Positions 54,976 to 63,187 of a DNA stretch of 64,000 bases are shown piece by piece; the stretch's first letter is position 1, and each line of letters starts with the position of its first letter. A program made the position numbers and the translations under genes. Under the pieces are notes generated by a model, which ran no database searches, had not been told where the DNA came from, and saw nothing but the letters and a program-made list of their open reading frames with translations. The stretch is from NCBI RefSeq assembly GCF_036227605.1, contig NZ_CP109487.1, forward strand, positions 4,903,501 to 4,967,500, read 5' to 3'. Origin of the DNA: Streptomyces sp. NBC_01439. GTDB lineage: Bacteria > Actinomycetota > Actinomycetes > Streptomycetales > Streptomycetaceae.

Positions 54976-56460
54976 GTGAGCATGCCCGAGCCCATGGACG
55001 ACCCCTGGGCCGACAGCGGTCCGGGTGACCGTCTGCCCGCCCGTCCGCGCCGTAAGGGCGAAGGCCGTGGCCGCGGGGAGGAGCAGCACGACCGGGGCCG
55101 CGAGGGCGGCTCCTGGGACTCCGACGGTGGCGGCGGCTTCGAGCGCGTCCCTCCCCAGGACCTCGACGCCGAGCAGTCCGTGCTGGGCGGCATGCTGCTC
55201 TCCAAGGACGCCATCGCAGATGTCGTCGAGGTCCTCAAGGGCCACGACTTCTACCGGCCCTCGCACGAGACGATCTACCAGGCCATCCTCGACCTGTACG
55301 CCAAGGGCGAGCCGGCCGACCCGATCACCATCGGTGCCGAGCTGACCCGGCGCGGTGAGATCAGCAAGGTGGGCGGGGCCTCGTACCTGCACACCCTGGT
55401 CCAGTCCGTGCCGACCGCGGCGAATGCCGAGTACTACGCGGAGATCGTCCACGAGCGGGCCGTCCTGCGCCGCCTGGTCGCTGCCGGTACGAAGATCACG
55501 CAGATGGGTTACGCGGCCGACGGAGACGTCGACGAGATCGTCAACAGCGCCCAGGCCGAGATCTACGCCGTCACCGAGCAGCGGACCTCCGAGGACTACC
55601 TGCCGCTCGGCGACATCATGGAGGGTGCACTCGACGAGATCGAGGCGATCGGCTCCCGCAGCGGCCAGATGTCGGGCGTTCCCACCGGCTTCACGGACCT
55701 GGACTCGCTGACCAACGGCCTGCACCCGGGCCAGATGATCGTCATCGCCGCCCGTCCCGCCATGGGCAAGTCCACGCTCGCCCTGGACTTCGCCCGGGCA
55801 TGCTCCATCAAGAGCAACCTGCCCAGCGTGATCTTCTCCCTCGAAATGGGGCGCAACGAGATCGCCATGCGCTTGCTTTCGGCGGAGGCCCGGGTCGCGC
55901 TCCACCACATGCGCTCGGGCACGATGACGGACGACGACTGGACCCGGCTCGCCCGCCGCATGCCGGACGTTTCCGCGGCCCCGCTCTACATCGACGACTC
56001 CCCCAACCTGTCGATGATGGAGATCCGGGCCAAATGTCGCCGGCTCAAGCAGCGCAACGACCTCTCGCTCGTGGTCATCGACTACCTCCAGCTGATGCAG
56101 TCGGGCGGCTCGCGCCGTCCCGAGAGCCGTCAGCAGGAGGTTTCGGACATGTCACGAAACCTCAAGCTGCTGGCGAAGGAGCTGGAGGTGCCCGTGATCG
56201 CGCTCTCCCAGCTGAACCGTGGTCCGGAACAGCGCACCGACAAGAAGCCGATGGTCTCCGACCTGCGTGAGTCGGGTTCCATCGAGCAGGACGCGGACAT
56301 GGTGATCCTGCTGCACCGCGAGGACGCGTACGAGAAGGAGTCCCCCCGCGCGGGTGAGGCGGACCTGATCGTGGCGAAGCACCGTAACGGCCCGACGGCC
56401 ACGATCACGGTGGCCTTCCAGGGCCACTACTCGCGCTTCGTGGACATGGCCAACACGTAG
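54976..56460 (+). CDS. dnaB: replicative DNA helicase DnaB
   Basis: A 494-residue hexameric helicase. A streptomycete-specific charged leader (about 1-55) precedes the N-terminal helical domain (VPPQDLDAEQSVLGGMLLSK). The RecA-like motor has Walker A ARPAMGKSTLALDFAR, Walker B VVIDYLQLM, and the SLEMGRNEIAMRLLS and RESGSIEQDADMV motifs. There is no intein. GTG 54976 has GGAGGAGG about eight bases upstream; ATG 54982 is possible. DciA-like protein at 16.0-16.5 kb is the probable loader. Confidence 0.97.
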   Translation: MSMPEPMDDPWADSGPGDRLPARPRRKGEGRGRGEEQHDRGREGGSWDSDGGGGFERVPPQDLDAEQSVLGGMLLSKDAIADVVEVLKGHDFYRPSHETIYQAILDLYAKGEPADPITIGAELTRRGEISKVGGASYLHTLVQSVPTAANAEYYAEIVHERAVLRRLVAAGTKITQMGYAADGDVDEIVNSAQAEIYAVTEQRTSEDYLPLGDIMEGALDEIEAIGSRSGQMSGVPTGFTDLDSLTNGLHPGQMIVIAARPAMGKSTLALDFARACSIKSNLPSVIFSLEMGRNEIAMRLLSAEARVALHHMRSGTMTDDDWTRLARRMPDVSAAPLYIDDSPNLSMMEIRAKCRRLKQRNDLSLVVIDYLQLMQSGGSRRPESRQQEVSDMSRNLKLLAKELEVPVIALSQLNRGPEQRTDKKPMVSDLRESGSIEQDADMVILLHREDAYEKESPRAGEADLIVAKHRNGPTATITVAFQGHYSRFVDMANT

Positions 56461-56469
56461 CATCCGCTC

Positions 56470-57855
56470 ATGGATGAGCTTGCTGAGGACCTGGAACTTC
56501 TCCCTGCCACCAGGCGCGCGCTGAGGCACCGGATCGCCGTCGCGCAGAGCGAAGGGCGCGCGCCGTCCGTGGTGGCGGCCGTCCTGCGGGGCGGGGAGGT
56601 GGTCTGGGAGGGCTCCCGGACCTCGGTCGAGGGACACGGTCCTGACGGCGACGTGCAGTACCGGATCGGTTCGATCACCAAGACGTTCACGGCGGTTCTC
56701 GTGATGCGGCTGCGGGACGAGGGTCTGATCTCCCTCACCGATCCACTGGAGAAGCACCTGCCGGGGACCGGAGCCGGTCAGGTGACCATCGCCCAATTGC
56801 TCTCCCACACCGGCGGGTTGGCGGCGGAGACGCCCGGCGAGTGGTGGGAGCGCACCCCCGGGGAGCAGCGGCCCGAGCTCGGCGACGTGCTGGGGGAGGA
56901 GCCGTTCAAACTGGCACCGGGAACCAGGCACCACTACTCCAACCCCGGTTACACCCTGCTGGGTTCGCTGGTGGAGGCGGTACGCGGAAGGTCCTGGGAA
57001 GAGGCCCTGCGGATCGAGGTGTTGGAGCCGCTGGGGCTGAAGCGCACGGGCGGAGAGCCGCAGGCTCCGCACGCCGGCGGCTGGGCGGTGCATCCCTGGG
57101 CGGACGTGATGATGCCCGAACCGCTGGAAGACCTGGGGCTGATGGCCGCGGCCGGCCGGCTGTGGTCCACGACCCGGGACCTGGCGCGCTTCGCAGACTT
57201 CCTGCTGCGCGGTGACGAGCGCGTCCTGTGCGCCGAGTCCGTGCGGGAGATGCGCACGGCGGCCGCGCCGCCGGAGCCCGGTCTCGCCGAGCTGGGCTAC
57301 GGGCTGGGCATGCAGCTGATGGGGGTCGGCGCACGTAGGCTCGCGGGGCACAGCGGATCGCTGCCGGGCTTCGTCGCGGGGCTGTGGTTGAGCGAGGCGG
57401 ACGACGTGGCGGCGGTGGTGCTGGCGAACTGCACCTCGGGCCTTCCGGCCTCGACCGTGGCCGTGGACCTCGTGGGGATCGTGGCGGACGCCGAACCGCG
57501 CTTCCCGCGACCGTGGCGGCCGTTCCTCGAGTCGGACCACGTGCCGCTCGAACTGTGCGGCCCCTGGTACTGGGGGACTTCGGCCCAGGTGGTGCGCCTG
57601 ACCTCGGACGGACTCCTGGAACTGGGGCCGGTGGGCGCGAGCGGGCGCACGGCCCGTTTCCGGGCGGAGCCGGACGGTAGCTGGACCGGGCTCTTCGGCT
57701 ACTACGCCGGTGAGACGCTGCGGGCGGTGCGCCGTGCGGACGGCTCGGTGAGCCATCTCGACCTGGCGTCCTTCGTGTTCACCCGGGAGCCGTACGACGC
57801 CGACGCCCCGGTGCCCGGCGGGGTGGACCCGCAGGGCTGGCGGGGCATCGGCTGA
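56470..57855 (+). CDS. serine hydrolase of the class C beta-lactamase/PBP4* fold
   Basis: A 461-residue serine hydrolase. Nucleophile motif S-x-x-K is in IGSITKTFTAVLV (about 73-76), the Tyr motif in HHYSNPGYTLLGS, and the third box HSGSLPGF near 295. A beta-rich C-terminal domain (about 350-455) follows. No signal peptide is present, so it is probably cytosolic and acts on esters or peptides rather than as a resistance beta-lactamase. It starts 10 bases after dnaB and may be co-transcribed. Confidence 0.9.
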   Translation: MDELAEDLELLPATRRALRHRIAVAQSEGRAPSVVAAVLRGGEVVWEGSRTSVEGHGPDGDVQYRIGSITKTFTAVLVMRLRDEGLISLTDPLEKHLPGTGAGQVTIAQLLSHTGGLAAETPGEWWERTPGEQRPELGDVLGEEPFKLAPGTRHHYSNPGYTLLGSLVEAVRGRSWEEALRIEVLEPLGLKRTGGEPQAPHAGGWAVHPWADVMMPEPLEDLGLMAAAGRLWSTTRDLARFADFLLRGDERVLCAESVREMRTAAAPPEPGLAELGYGLGMQLMGVGARRLAGHSGSLPGFVAGLWLSEADDVAAVVLANCTSGLPASTVAVDLVGIVADAEPRFPRPWRPFLESDHVPLELCGPWYWGTSAQVVRLTSDGLLELGPVGASGRTARFRAEPDGSWTGLFGYYAGETLRAVRRADGSVSHLDLASFVFTREPYDADAPVPGGVDPQGWRGIG

Positions 57856-57881
57856 CCGCCCGGGCCCGGCCCCGGGCCGGA

Positions 57882-59051
57882 TCAGGCGACGAGTTCACGC
57901 TCCAGCGGAGTACGGAAGCGCGGGGTGATCCGTGCCTCCCCCACCCATGCGGCGAGCCGCGCGGCCTCGGTGGTGATCACTTGCTCGGCGGTTCGGCCGG
58001 GCCTGCCCAACAGCCGCCAGACGATCTCACCGTCGGAGCGCTGCGCCCAGCCGCCGACGATCTCGCCGTTCCACCACACGGTGGGACCGATGTTGCCGGC
58101 GTAGTCGAACAGGGCACTCCTGTGGGCGGGGTCGAGGTGGAAACTCCGGTCGGCCCAGCCCATGGCGGTGGGGTCGAGGCCGGGCAGCAGGGCCGCCCAG
58201 GGCTCCGACGCCGGTTCGGGCCCGGTGTCCCCGGGGCTGACCAGGGCGGTGCTGCCGTCCTCCAGGCGGACCTGGTCGGGCCCTACGGCGGCGAGGGCCC
58301 TGCGGACGTCCGTGAGGGTCCATCCGGTCCACCACTTGAGGTCGGCCTCGGTGGCGGGACCGTACGCGCGCAGCCACCGGCGGACGATCTCCGTGCGGGC
58401 CTCGGCGGCGGGTGCGGCGGGCCAGGGCTCCGTGTGGACCCAGCGGTATTGGCTGGAGGTCCAGGAGCCGCGCGGTCGGGCACGCCGGATACGGCCGTCG
58501 GCGGCGAGCAGGCGGATGACCCTGGTGGCGACGCCCTGCTCGGTCTCGTACTTCTTGCCGCGGCTGATGGTGATCTTCTGGCGCAGCGCGGGTACCGCTG
58601 CGGACAGCTGGCTGCCGGTGGAGGGGCCGTGGGCGTCGAGGGCGTCGAGCGCGGCGGCCTCCGCGCCGGCGAGCCAAGCGGCGTCGAGTCCCTGTCCGTC
58701 TTCATCGAGGTGCTTGAGGAGGGTGCGGCGTTCCTTAGCGGCGATCGCGCGGGCCGTGGAAGCGTCGACGTGCGGGGCGAGTTCGGCGGAGACCGCGAAG
58801 AGCGTGTTGCGCATGCTGAGCAGGCGCACGAGGCTGACGTCCTCGTAGAGCGCCCGCTCGATCTCGTCCGGGCCGCCTTCGGCGAGCCGCGCGCGGGCCG
58901 AGAGGAAGACGGTCGCGGCATCGGTCGCGTGCAGGGCGACGACGGAGTCCGCCGCCTCCACGACGCTCGCGGCGCGGGCCGACGGTGCCAGACGGTGGCG
59001 CCGGCCGAGCCGGTGGCGTCGCTCGGCGGTGGTGACGAGAGGGAGGCTCAT
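57882..59051 (-). CDS. winged-helix DNA-binding domain protein (AlkZ-like family)
   Basis: A 389-residue protein of the winged-helix, HTH_42 family to which AlkZ-type DNA glycosylases belong. It carries repeated winged-helix-like segments: LGRRHRLAPSARAASVVEAA, ATRVIRLLAADGRIRRARPR, WLRAYGPATEADLKWWTGWT. The QxQ glycosylase motif of AlkZ is not evident. ATG 59051 directly follows GGGAGG, and TACGAT upstream hints at a leaderless start. Function uncertain; DNA repair is possible. Confidence 0.78.
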   Translation of the reverse strand: MSLPLVTTAERRHRLGRRHRLAPSARAASVVEAADSVVALHATDAATVFLSARARLAEGGPDEIERALYEDVSLVRLLSMRNTLFAVSAELAPHVDASTARAIAAKERRTLLKHLDEDGQGLDAAWLAGAEAAALDALDAHGPSTGSQLSAAVPALRQKITISRGKKYETEQGVATRVIRLLAADGRIRRARPRGSWTSSQYRWVHTEPWPAAPAAEARTEIVRRWLRAYGPATEADLKWWTGWTLTDVRRALAAVGPDQVRLEDGSTALVSPGDTGPEPASEPWAALLPGLDPTAMGWADRSFHLDPAHRSALFDYAGNIGPTVWWNGEIVGGWAQRSDGEIVWRLLGRPGRTAEQVITTEAARLAAWVGEARITPRFRTPLERELVA

Positions 59052-59065
59052 CCTCCCGATCGTAG

Positions 59066-59092
59066 GCCGGGCCGCCGACACGGCGGCCCGGC
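59066..59092 (-). terminator. terminator of the GNAT pair
   Basis: Inverted repeat GCCGGGCCGCCG / CGGCGGCCCGGC with loop ACA, 15 bases beyond the first GNAT stop and directly before the winged-helix gene promoter. Confidence 0.8.
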
Positions 59093-59107
59093 TTGCCGGA
59101 ACGTCGA

Positions 59108-59569
59108 TCAGAGCTGGAGCTTGAACCCGACGTGCGAGGCGGTGAACCCGAGCCGTTCGTAGAAGCGGTGGGCATCGGTCCGGGTCACGTCCGAAGTCAG
59201 CTGCACCAGCGCGCAGTTCTCGGCACGGGACTTTTCGACGGCCCATTCGATGAACCGGGTGCCCAGGCCGCCGCCGCGCTCGTCGGCGTGTACGCGGACG
59301 CCCTCGATGATGGAACGGGTGGCTCCCCTGCGGGAGAGTCCCGGCACGATGGTCAGCTGGAGGGTGCCCACGACACGGTCGGCGCGGACGGCGACGACCA
59401 AGTGTTGGTTCGGGTCGCCGGTGAGGCGCTGCAGGGCTGCGAGGTACGGGGTGAGGTCGTCCGGGGACTCGCGGGTGGCGCCGAGCGGGTCGTCGGCCAG
59501 CATGGCGACGATGGCGGGCACATCGGCCTCGGTGGCCGGACGGATCGTCAGTTCGGGAGTGTCGGTCAT
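59108..59569 (-). CDS. GNAT-family N-acetyltransferase
   Basis: A 153-residue single-domain GNAT: LTIRPATEADVPAIVAMLAD at the start, acetyl-CoA loop VRVHADERGGGLGTRFIEWA, and TRTDAHRFYERLGFTASHVG at the end, typical of PhnO/IaaT-like small acetyltransferases. ATG 59569 has GAGGAG eight bases upstream. It follows the larger GNAT by 14 bases, so they are probably one operon. Substrate unknown. Confidence 0.92.
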   Translation of the reverse strand: MTDTPELTIRPATEADVPAIVAMLADDPLGATRESPDDLTPYLAALQRLTGDPNQHLVVAVRADRVVGTLQLTIVPGLSRRGATRSIIEGVRVHADERGGGLGTRFIEWAVEKSRAENCALVQLTSDVTRTDAHRFYERLGFTASHVGFKLQL

Positions 59570-59583
59570 GATGCGTTCTCCTC

Positions 59584-60477
59584 TCAGCCCGCGGCCACGG
59601 TGAGCGGTGCCCACCGGCGGGTCCAGTCTCCGGGCAGGCCGGGGATGCCCCGGGTCATGACGGCGTTGAAGGCCACGGAGGCCAGGCCCCGCTCCTTGAG
59701 CCAGACGAGGAGTTCCTCGTGTCGTACGTCGACATCGGTGCGCAGCACTCGGTCGGTGTCGATCGCGAGCGCGGTGACCAGTGACTGGGCGGTTGCGGTG
59801 TCATGCGCGATCAGCGGGCCGATGACCTGGGTGTTCATGTTGGGCCAGGCTGCGGCGTAGCCGGTGAGCGTGCCGTCTCCGGAGCGGTCCTCGGCGACGA
59901 CCAGCTGGTCGGCGAAGGAGGGCAGCCGGGTGATCATGTGCGTGCGGTCGGTGCCGAAGACCTCGGCGTCCAGACGCAGGATGCGGGGGAGGTCCTCGGC
60001 GGTCGCGGGCCGGACCCGGGAGGTGCCGTACGTGCCGGGGGTGCCCTCGTGCCGGAAGGCGCCCATCAGCATCTCGGTGCGGCCGGTGGTTTCGAAGCCC
60101 AGTTCTTCGTAGAGGGGGCGCCCGTAGGGAGTGGCGTGCAGGGTGAGGGGGACGCCCTTGAGTGCGTCGTCACAGACGTGGGCCATGAGGCGGCGACCCA
60201 GGCCCTGGCGGGCGAAGCGGTCGGCCACGAGAACCATCCCGATCGCGGCGAGCTCCGGTCCGGCAGGGGCGTCGCCGTAGCGGGTGACGACGCAGGCCGC
60301 CGCGAGTCCCCGGCCGTCCGGGGCGTCGACGCCGTAGCCGTTTCCGGCGGCGAGGAGCAAACGCCACTTGTGTTCCTCGCGGAGCCAGCCGCGATCTTCG
60401 GACAGGTCGGCGCAGCGGTGGAGATCATCCACGGTGAGCGCCCGGATCGGTAGATCGGTGAGGTGTGGTGGTGTCAC
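59584..60477 (-). CDS. two-domain GNAT acetyltransferase
   Basis: A 297-residue protein with an N-terminal GNAT fold (about 8-140, ADRFARQGLGRRLMAHVCDD) and a C-terminal YitH/HolE-like half (RLDAEVFGTDRTHMITRLPS; TALAIDTDRVLRTDVDVRHE). Such proteins acetylate small molecules or polyamines. It starts with GTG 60477, 54 bases from a parS, divergent from the HAD hydrolase. Confidence 0.88.
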   Translation of the reverse strand: MTPPHLTDLPIRALTVDDLHRCADLSEDRGWLREEHKWRLLLAAGNGYGVDAPDGRGLAAACVVTRYGDAPAGPELAAIGMVLVADRFARQGLGRRLMAHVCDDALKGVPLTLHATPYGRPLYEELGFETTGRTEMLMGAFRHEGTPGTYGTSRVRPATAEDLPRILRLDAEVFGTDRTHMITRLPSFADQLVVAEDRSGDGTLTGYAAAWPNMNTQVIGPLIAHDTATAQSLVTALAIDTDRVLRTDVDVRHEELLVWLKERGLASVAFNAVMTRGIPGLPGDWTRRWAPLTVAAG

Positions 60478-60531
60478 CTGGCCCAGACTGGATCATGGAC
60501 TGGGGGTCGTCCAGAGGATTTGGGGTCGGAT

Positions 60532-60545
60532 GTTTCACGTGAAAC
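60532..60545. promoter_or_regulatory. parS site, GNAT-HAD gap, first
   Basis: Perfect GTTTCACGTGAAAC; first of three in 79 bases. Confidence 0.96.
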
Positions 60546-60577
60546 GCCAGGTGCCGCCGCGCGGGCCGTCGGACGGT

Positions 60578-60591
60578 GTTTCACGTGAAAC
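60578..60591. promoter_or_regulatory. parS site, GNAT-HAD gap, second
   Basis: Perfect TGTTTCACGTGAAACA, 19 bases from the third copy. Confidence 0.96.
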
Positions 60592-60596
60592 ACGGT

Positions 60597-60610
60597 GTTT
60601 CACGTGAAAC
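60597..60610. promoter_or_regulatory. parS site overlapping HAD-gene promoter
   Basis: Perfect GTTTCACGTGAAAC. It occupies the expected -35 position for a -10-like TAGCCT (60619-60624), whose transcript start would fall at or just before ATG 60633. Confidence 0.9.
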
Positions 60611-60632
60611 GGACCGACTAGCCTCGTTGGCC

Positions 60633-61283
60633 ATGACCCTCCTGCACCTCTTCGACCTCGACGGAACGCTGATGTACGGTTCGGCGGCGCCGGTCGAGAT
60701 CTCCCGCCAACTCGGATTGAGCGCCGAGATCGCCGAGCTGGAACGGGCCTTCGGAGCGCAGAAGATGGGCCCGCACCAGTTCTCCGTGGCCGCCCACGCC
60801 CTCTGGGCCGATCTGACGCCCGCGCACGTCCGGGCGGCGTTCGACGGGGCTCCCTGGCTCGCGGGGATCCGGGACGTGTGGCAGGAGATCAGGGAACGCG
60901 GGGACTACTGCGCGGTGATTTCGCTATCGCCGTCGTTCTTCGTGGAGCTGCTGCTGGAGTGGGGTGCGCATGCTGCGCACGGCTCGGTCTTCCCGGAGGT
61001 GCCGTTCACCCGTCCGGTGGAGGAGTCCGGGATCCTGACGCCCGAGGGCAAAGTCACGGTGGCGGACCGGCTCTGCGCGCAGTTCGGTGTGAGCCGGGCC
61101 GACTGTGTCGCCTACGGGGATTCGGTGACCGACGCGATGCTCTTCGAGGCGGTGCCGGTCTCGGTCGCGGTAAATGCGAGGCCTTATCTCGCCGAACGCG
61201 CGACCCATGTCTATGAGGGTCGGGATCTCCGGGAGGCATACCAGCTCGTAGGGGTGACGCGCCCGGGAGTTGACGCATCTTAG
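60633..61283 (+). CDS. HAD-superfamily hydrolase (SerB-like)
   Basis: A 216-residue HAD phosphatase. Motif I is LFDLDGTL (nucleophile and acid Asp), motif II ISLSPS, and motif IV VAYGDSVTDAMLFEAV. The cap insertion is short and helical, like phosphoserine phosphatase and related phosphotransferases. ATG 60633 has no ribosome site and may be leaderless; three parS sites lie immediately upstream. Substrate unknown. Confidence 0.9.
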   Translation: MTLLHLFDLDGTLMYGSAAPVEISRQLGLSAEIAELERAFGAQKMGPHQFSVAAHALWADLTPAHVRAAFDGAPWLAGIRDVWQEIRERGDYCAVISLSPSFFVELLLEWGAHAAHGSVFPEVPFTRPVEESGILTPEGKVTVADRLCAQFGVSRADCVAYGDSVTDAMLFEAVPVSVAVNARPYLAERATHVYEGRDLREAYQLVGVTRPGVDAS

Positions 61284-61425
61284 GAGGAAAGTGGGTTCGA
61301 ATCGCGGATTTTCTGCATTTCCCCGCAGGCCTCAGGGTCGGCTGGCACGCTGTGAAGCCCGGAACCACGGATTCACTGGCCGTGGCGTGTGCAGACCGAC
61401 CGAGATGCTCGAAGCGAGGCACCGC

Positions 61426-62613
61426 ATGGACGCTCCGCCCACCAGATCGGACAGACGCGAATCGGCCCGGATATCCGGCGAGGGCGGTGCGATCGAGCCC
61501 TCACCGGATGCCGTACTCATCCGCCGGACCCTCGCGGAGATCGCCCCCGTCGCCGACAAGGTGACCTCGTACTTCTACGCACTGGTGTTCACCGGGCACC
61601 CGGAAGTGCGCGGTATGTTCCCCGCCGCCATGGACGTACAGCGGGACCGGCTCCTGAAGGCATTGCTGACCGCCGCCGAGCACATCGACGATCCCGCCGT
61701 CCTCGTCCCCTATCTGCGCCGACTGGGCGCCGGGCATCGCAAGTACGGCACGATGGCCGGGCATTACCCGGCGGTGGGCGAGGCCCTCGTCGGGGCACTG
61801 TCCCGGTACTCGCGGGACAGCTGGGGCCCCGAGACGCAGGCCGCCTGGGTGCGGGCGTACACCGCGATCTCCCAGATCATGATCGACGCGGCGGCGGAGG
61901 AAGAGGCGAAGGCCCCCGCGTGGTGGCACGCCGAGGTGGTCTCCCATGATCTACGCACCCCGGACATCGCGGTACTGACGGTCCGCCCCGACCAGCCCTA
62001 CGCCTTCCTCGCGGGCCAGTACGCGAGCCTGGAGACCCCGTGGTGGCCGCGGGTGTGGCGGCACTACTCCTTCGCCTCGGCCCCGCGCGCCGACGGGCTG
62101 CTGTCCTTCCACGTCAAGGCCGTCCCTGCGGGCTGGGTCTCCAACGCGCTGGTGCGCCACGCACGCCCGGGAGACGTCCTGCGCCTGGGACCGCCGGCCG
62201 GTTCGATGGTGGTGGACCACACCACGGACAACGGCATGCTGTGCCTGGGCGGGGGCACCGGGATCGCTCCGATCAAGGCGCTGATCGAGGACGTCGCCGA
62301 ACACGGCGAGCGACGGCCGGTAGAGGTGTTCTTCGGGGCCCGCAGTGACAGCGACCTCTACGACAAGGACACGCTGCTGGGGCTCCAGCGCTCGCACCCG
62401 TGGCTGTCGGTGCGCCCCGTGATCGGCGACGGGCTGGCCGGACAGCTGCCGCACGCGGTGAGTGAGCACGGGCCGTGGAGCTCGTACGACGCGTTCATCT
62501 CCGGCCCGCCCGCGATGATCCGCAACGGAGTGGACGAGCTCCTGCGGATCGGCATCCCCTGTGAGCGGATCCGGCACGATGCGGTGGAGGAGCTGGCCGG
62601 CATCGCCGGCTGA
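61426..62613 (+). CDS. flavohaemoglobin-like globin-ferredoxin reductase
   Basis: A 395-residue protein: globin (about 25-160, VTSYFYALVFTGHPEVRGMF; proximal His in GHRKYGTMAGHYPAVGEAL), FAD-binding domain (about 165-275, WRHYSFASAP), and NAD-binding domain (about 280-395, LCLGGGTGIAPIKALIED). Flavohaemoglobins oxidise nitric oxide to nitrate with NAD(P)H. The size matches Hmp. ATG 61426 has GCGAGG upstream; ATG 61405 is an alternative. The terminal FEF-like flavin contact of Hmp is not obvious, so activity is probable rather than certain. Confidence 0.88.
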   Translation: MDAPPTRSDRRESARISGEGGAIEPSPDAVLIRRTLAEIAPVADKVTSYFYALVFTGHPEVRGMFPAAMDVQRDRLLKALLTAAEHIDDPAVLVPYLRRLGAGHRKYGTMAGHYPAVGEALVGALSRYSRDSWGPETQAAWVRAYTAISQIMIDAAAEEEAKAPAWWHAEVVSHDLRTPDIAVLTVRPDQPYAFLAGQYASLETPWWPRVWRHYSFASAPRADGLLSFHVKAVPAGWVSNALVRHARPGDVLRLGPPAGSMVVDHTTDNGMLCLGGGTGIAPIKALIEDVAEHGERRPVEVFFGARSDSDLYDKDTLLGLQRSHPWLSVRPVIGDGLAGQLPHAVSEHGPWSSYDAFISGPPAMIRNGVDELLRIGIPCERIRHDAVEELAGIAG

Positions 62614-62646
62614 GACCGGAGGCAGCCCGCCGGTCTCAGCTCGGCA

Positions 62647-63126
62647 TCAGCCCAGGTCGGGAGCGTGCATGGCGCGGACACCCTCGATATTGCCGTCGAG
62701 ATAGTGCCGCAGGGACAGCGGGACGAGATGGACGGCAGCGATGCCCACCCGACTGAAGGGCACGCGGACGATCTCGTATTCGCCTTCGGGCTCGTCGACC
62801 TCGGGGCCGTGCCGGAGGTTCGGGTCCATCGATTCGAGGCGGCAGACGAAGAAGTGCTGCACCTTCACGCCGGTCACCCCCCTGTCGGCGATGTGCTCGA
62901 CGGTGTCGACGAAGCAGGGCACCACATCGGTGATCTTCGCGCCGAGTTCTTCGTGGACCTCGCGGTGGAGGGCGTCGACGACGGTGGAGTCCGAGGGCTC
63001 CACTCCTCCGCCGGGGGTGAGCCAGTACGGGTCGACGCCGGGCCGGGTGCGTTTGATGAGGATCAGGTCGTCACCGTCGAGCAGGATCGCGCGGGCGGTG
63101 CGTTTGACCACGGGACGTTCGGTCAT
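62647..63126 (-). CDS. NUDIX hydrolase
   Basis: A 159-residue pyrophosphohydrolase. The Nudix box reads GGGVEPSDSTVVDALHREVH then EELGA; the metal-binding REVHEELG is intact although the first box glutamate is Ser/Asp. An N-terminal strand TARAILLDGDDLILIKRTRP precedes it. Substrates of the family include nucleoside diphosphates linked to other groups. ATG 63126 fits the conserved N-terminus. It converges on the flavohaemoglobin gene. Confidence 0.9.
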   Translation of the reverse strand: MTERPVVKRTARAILLDGDDLILIKRTRPGVDPYWLTPGGGVEPSDSTVVDALHREVHEELGAKITDVVPCFVDTVEHIADRGVTGVKVQHFFVCRLESMDPNLRHGPEVDEPEGEYEIVRVPFSRVGIAAVHLVPLSLRHYLDGNIEGVRAMHAPDLG

Positions 63127-63187
63127 GGGAGAAGAGTGGCCCGCCACTCCGCTTCTGAAACGCGCCACGTGCCGGCAAAGAGCGGGC

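Noticed and set aside
54976..56460. Intein in dnaB
   Set aside because: The helicase motifs are contiguous and the 494-residue length is normal.
56470..57855. Antibiotic-resistance beta-lactamase
   Set aside because: There is no signal peptide and only the general SxxK/YxN/HxG fold, shared by many cytosolic esterases and peptidases.
60532..60610. Closely spaced identical repeats, possibly a CRISPR or phage attachment array
   Set aside because: Units are the 14-bp parS palindrome at irregular spacing, found at nine other places with no spacer structure, cas genes or integrase.
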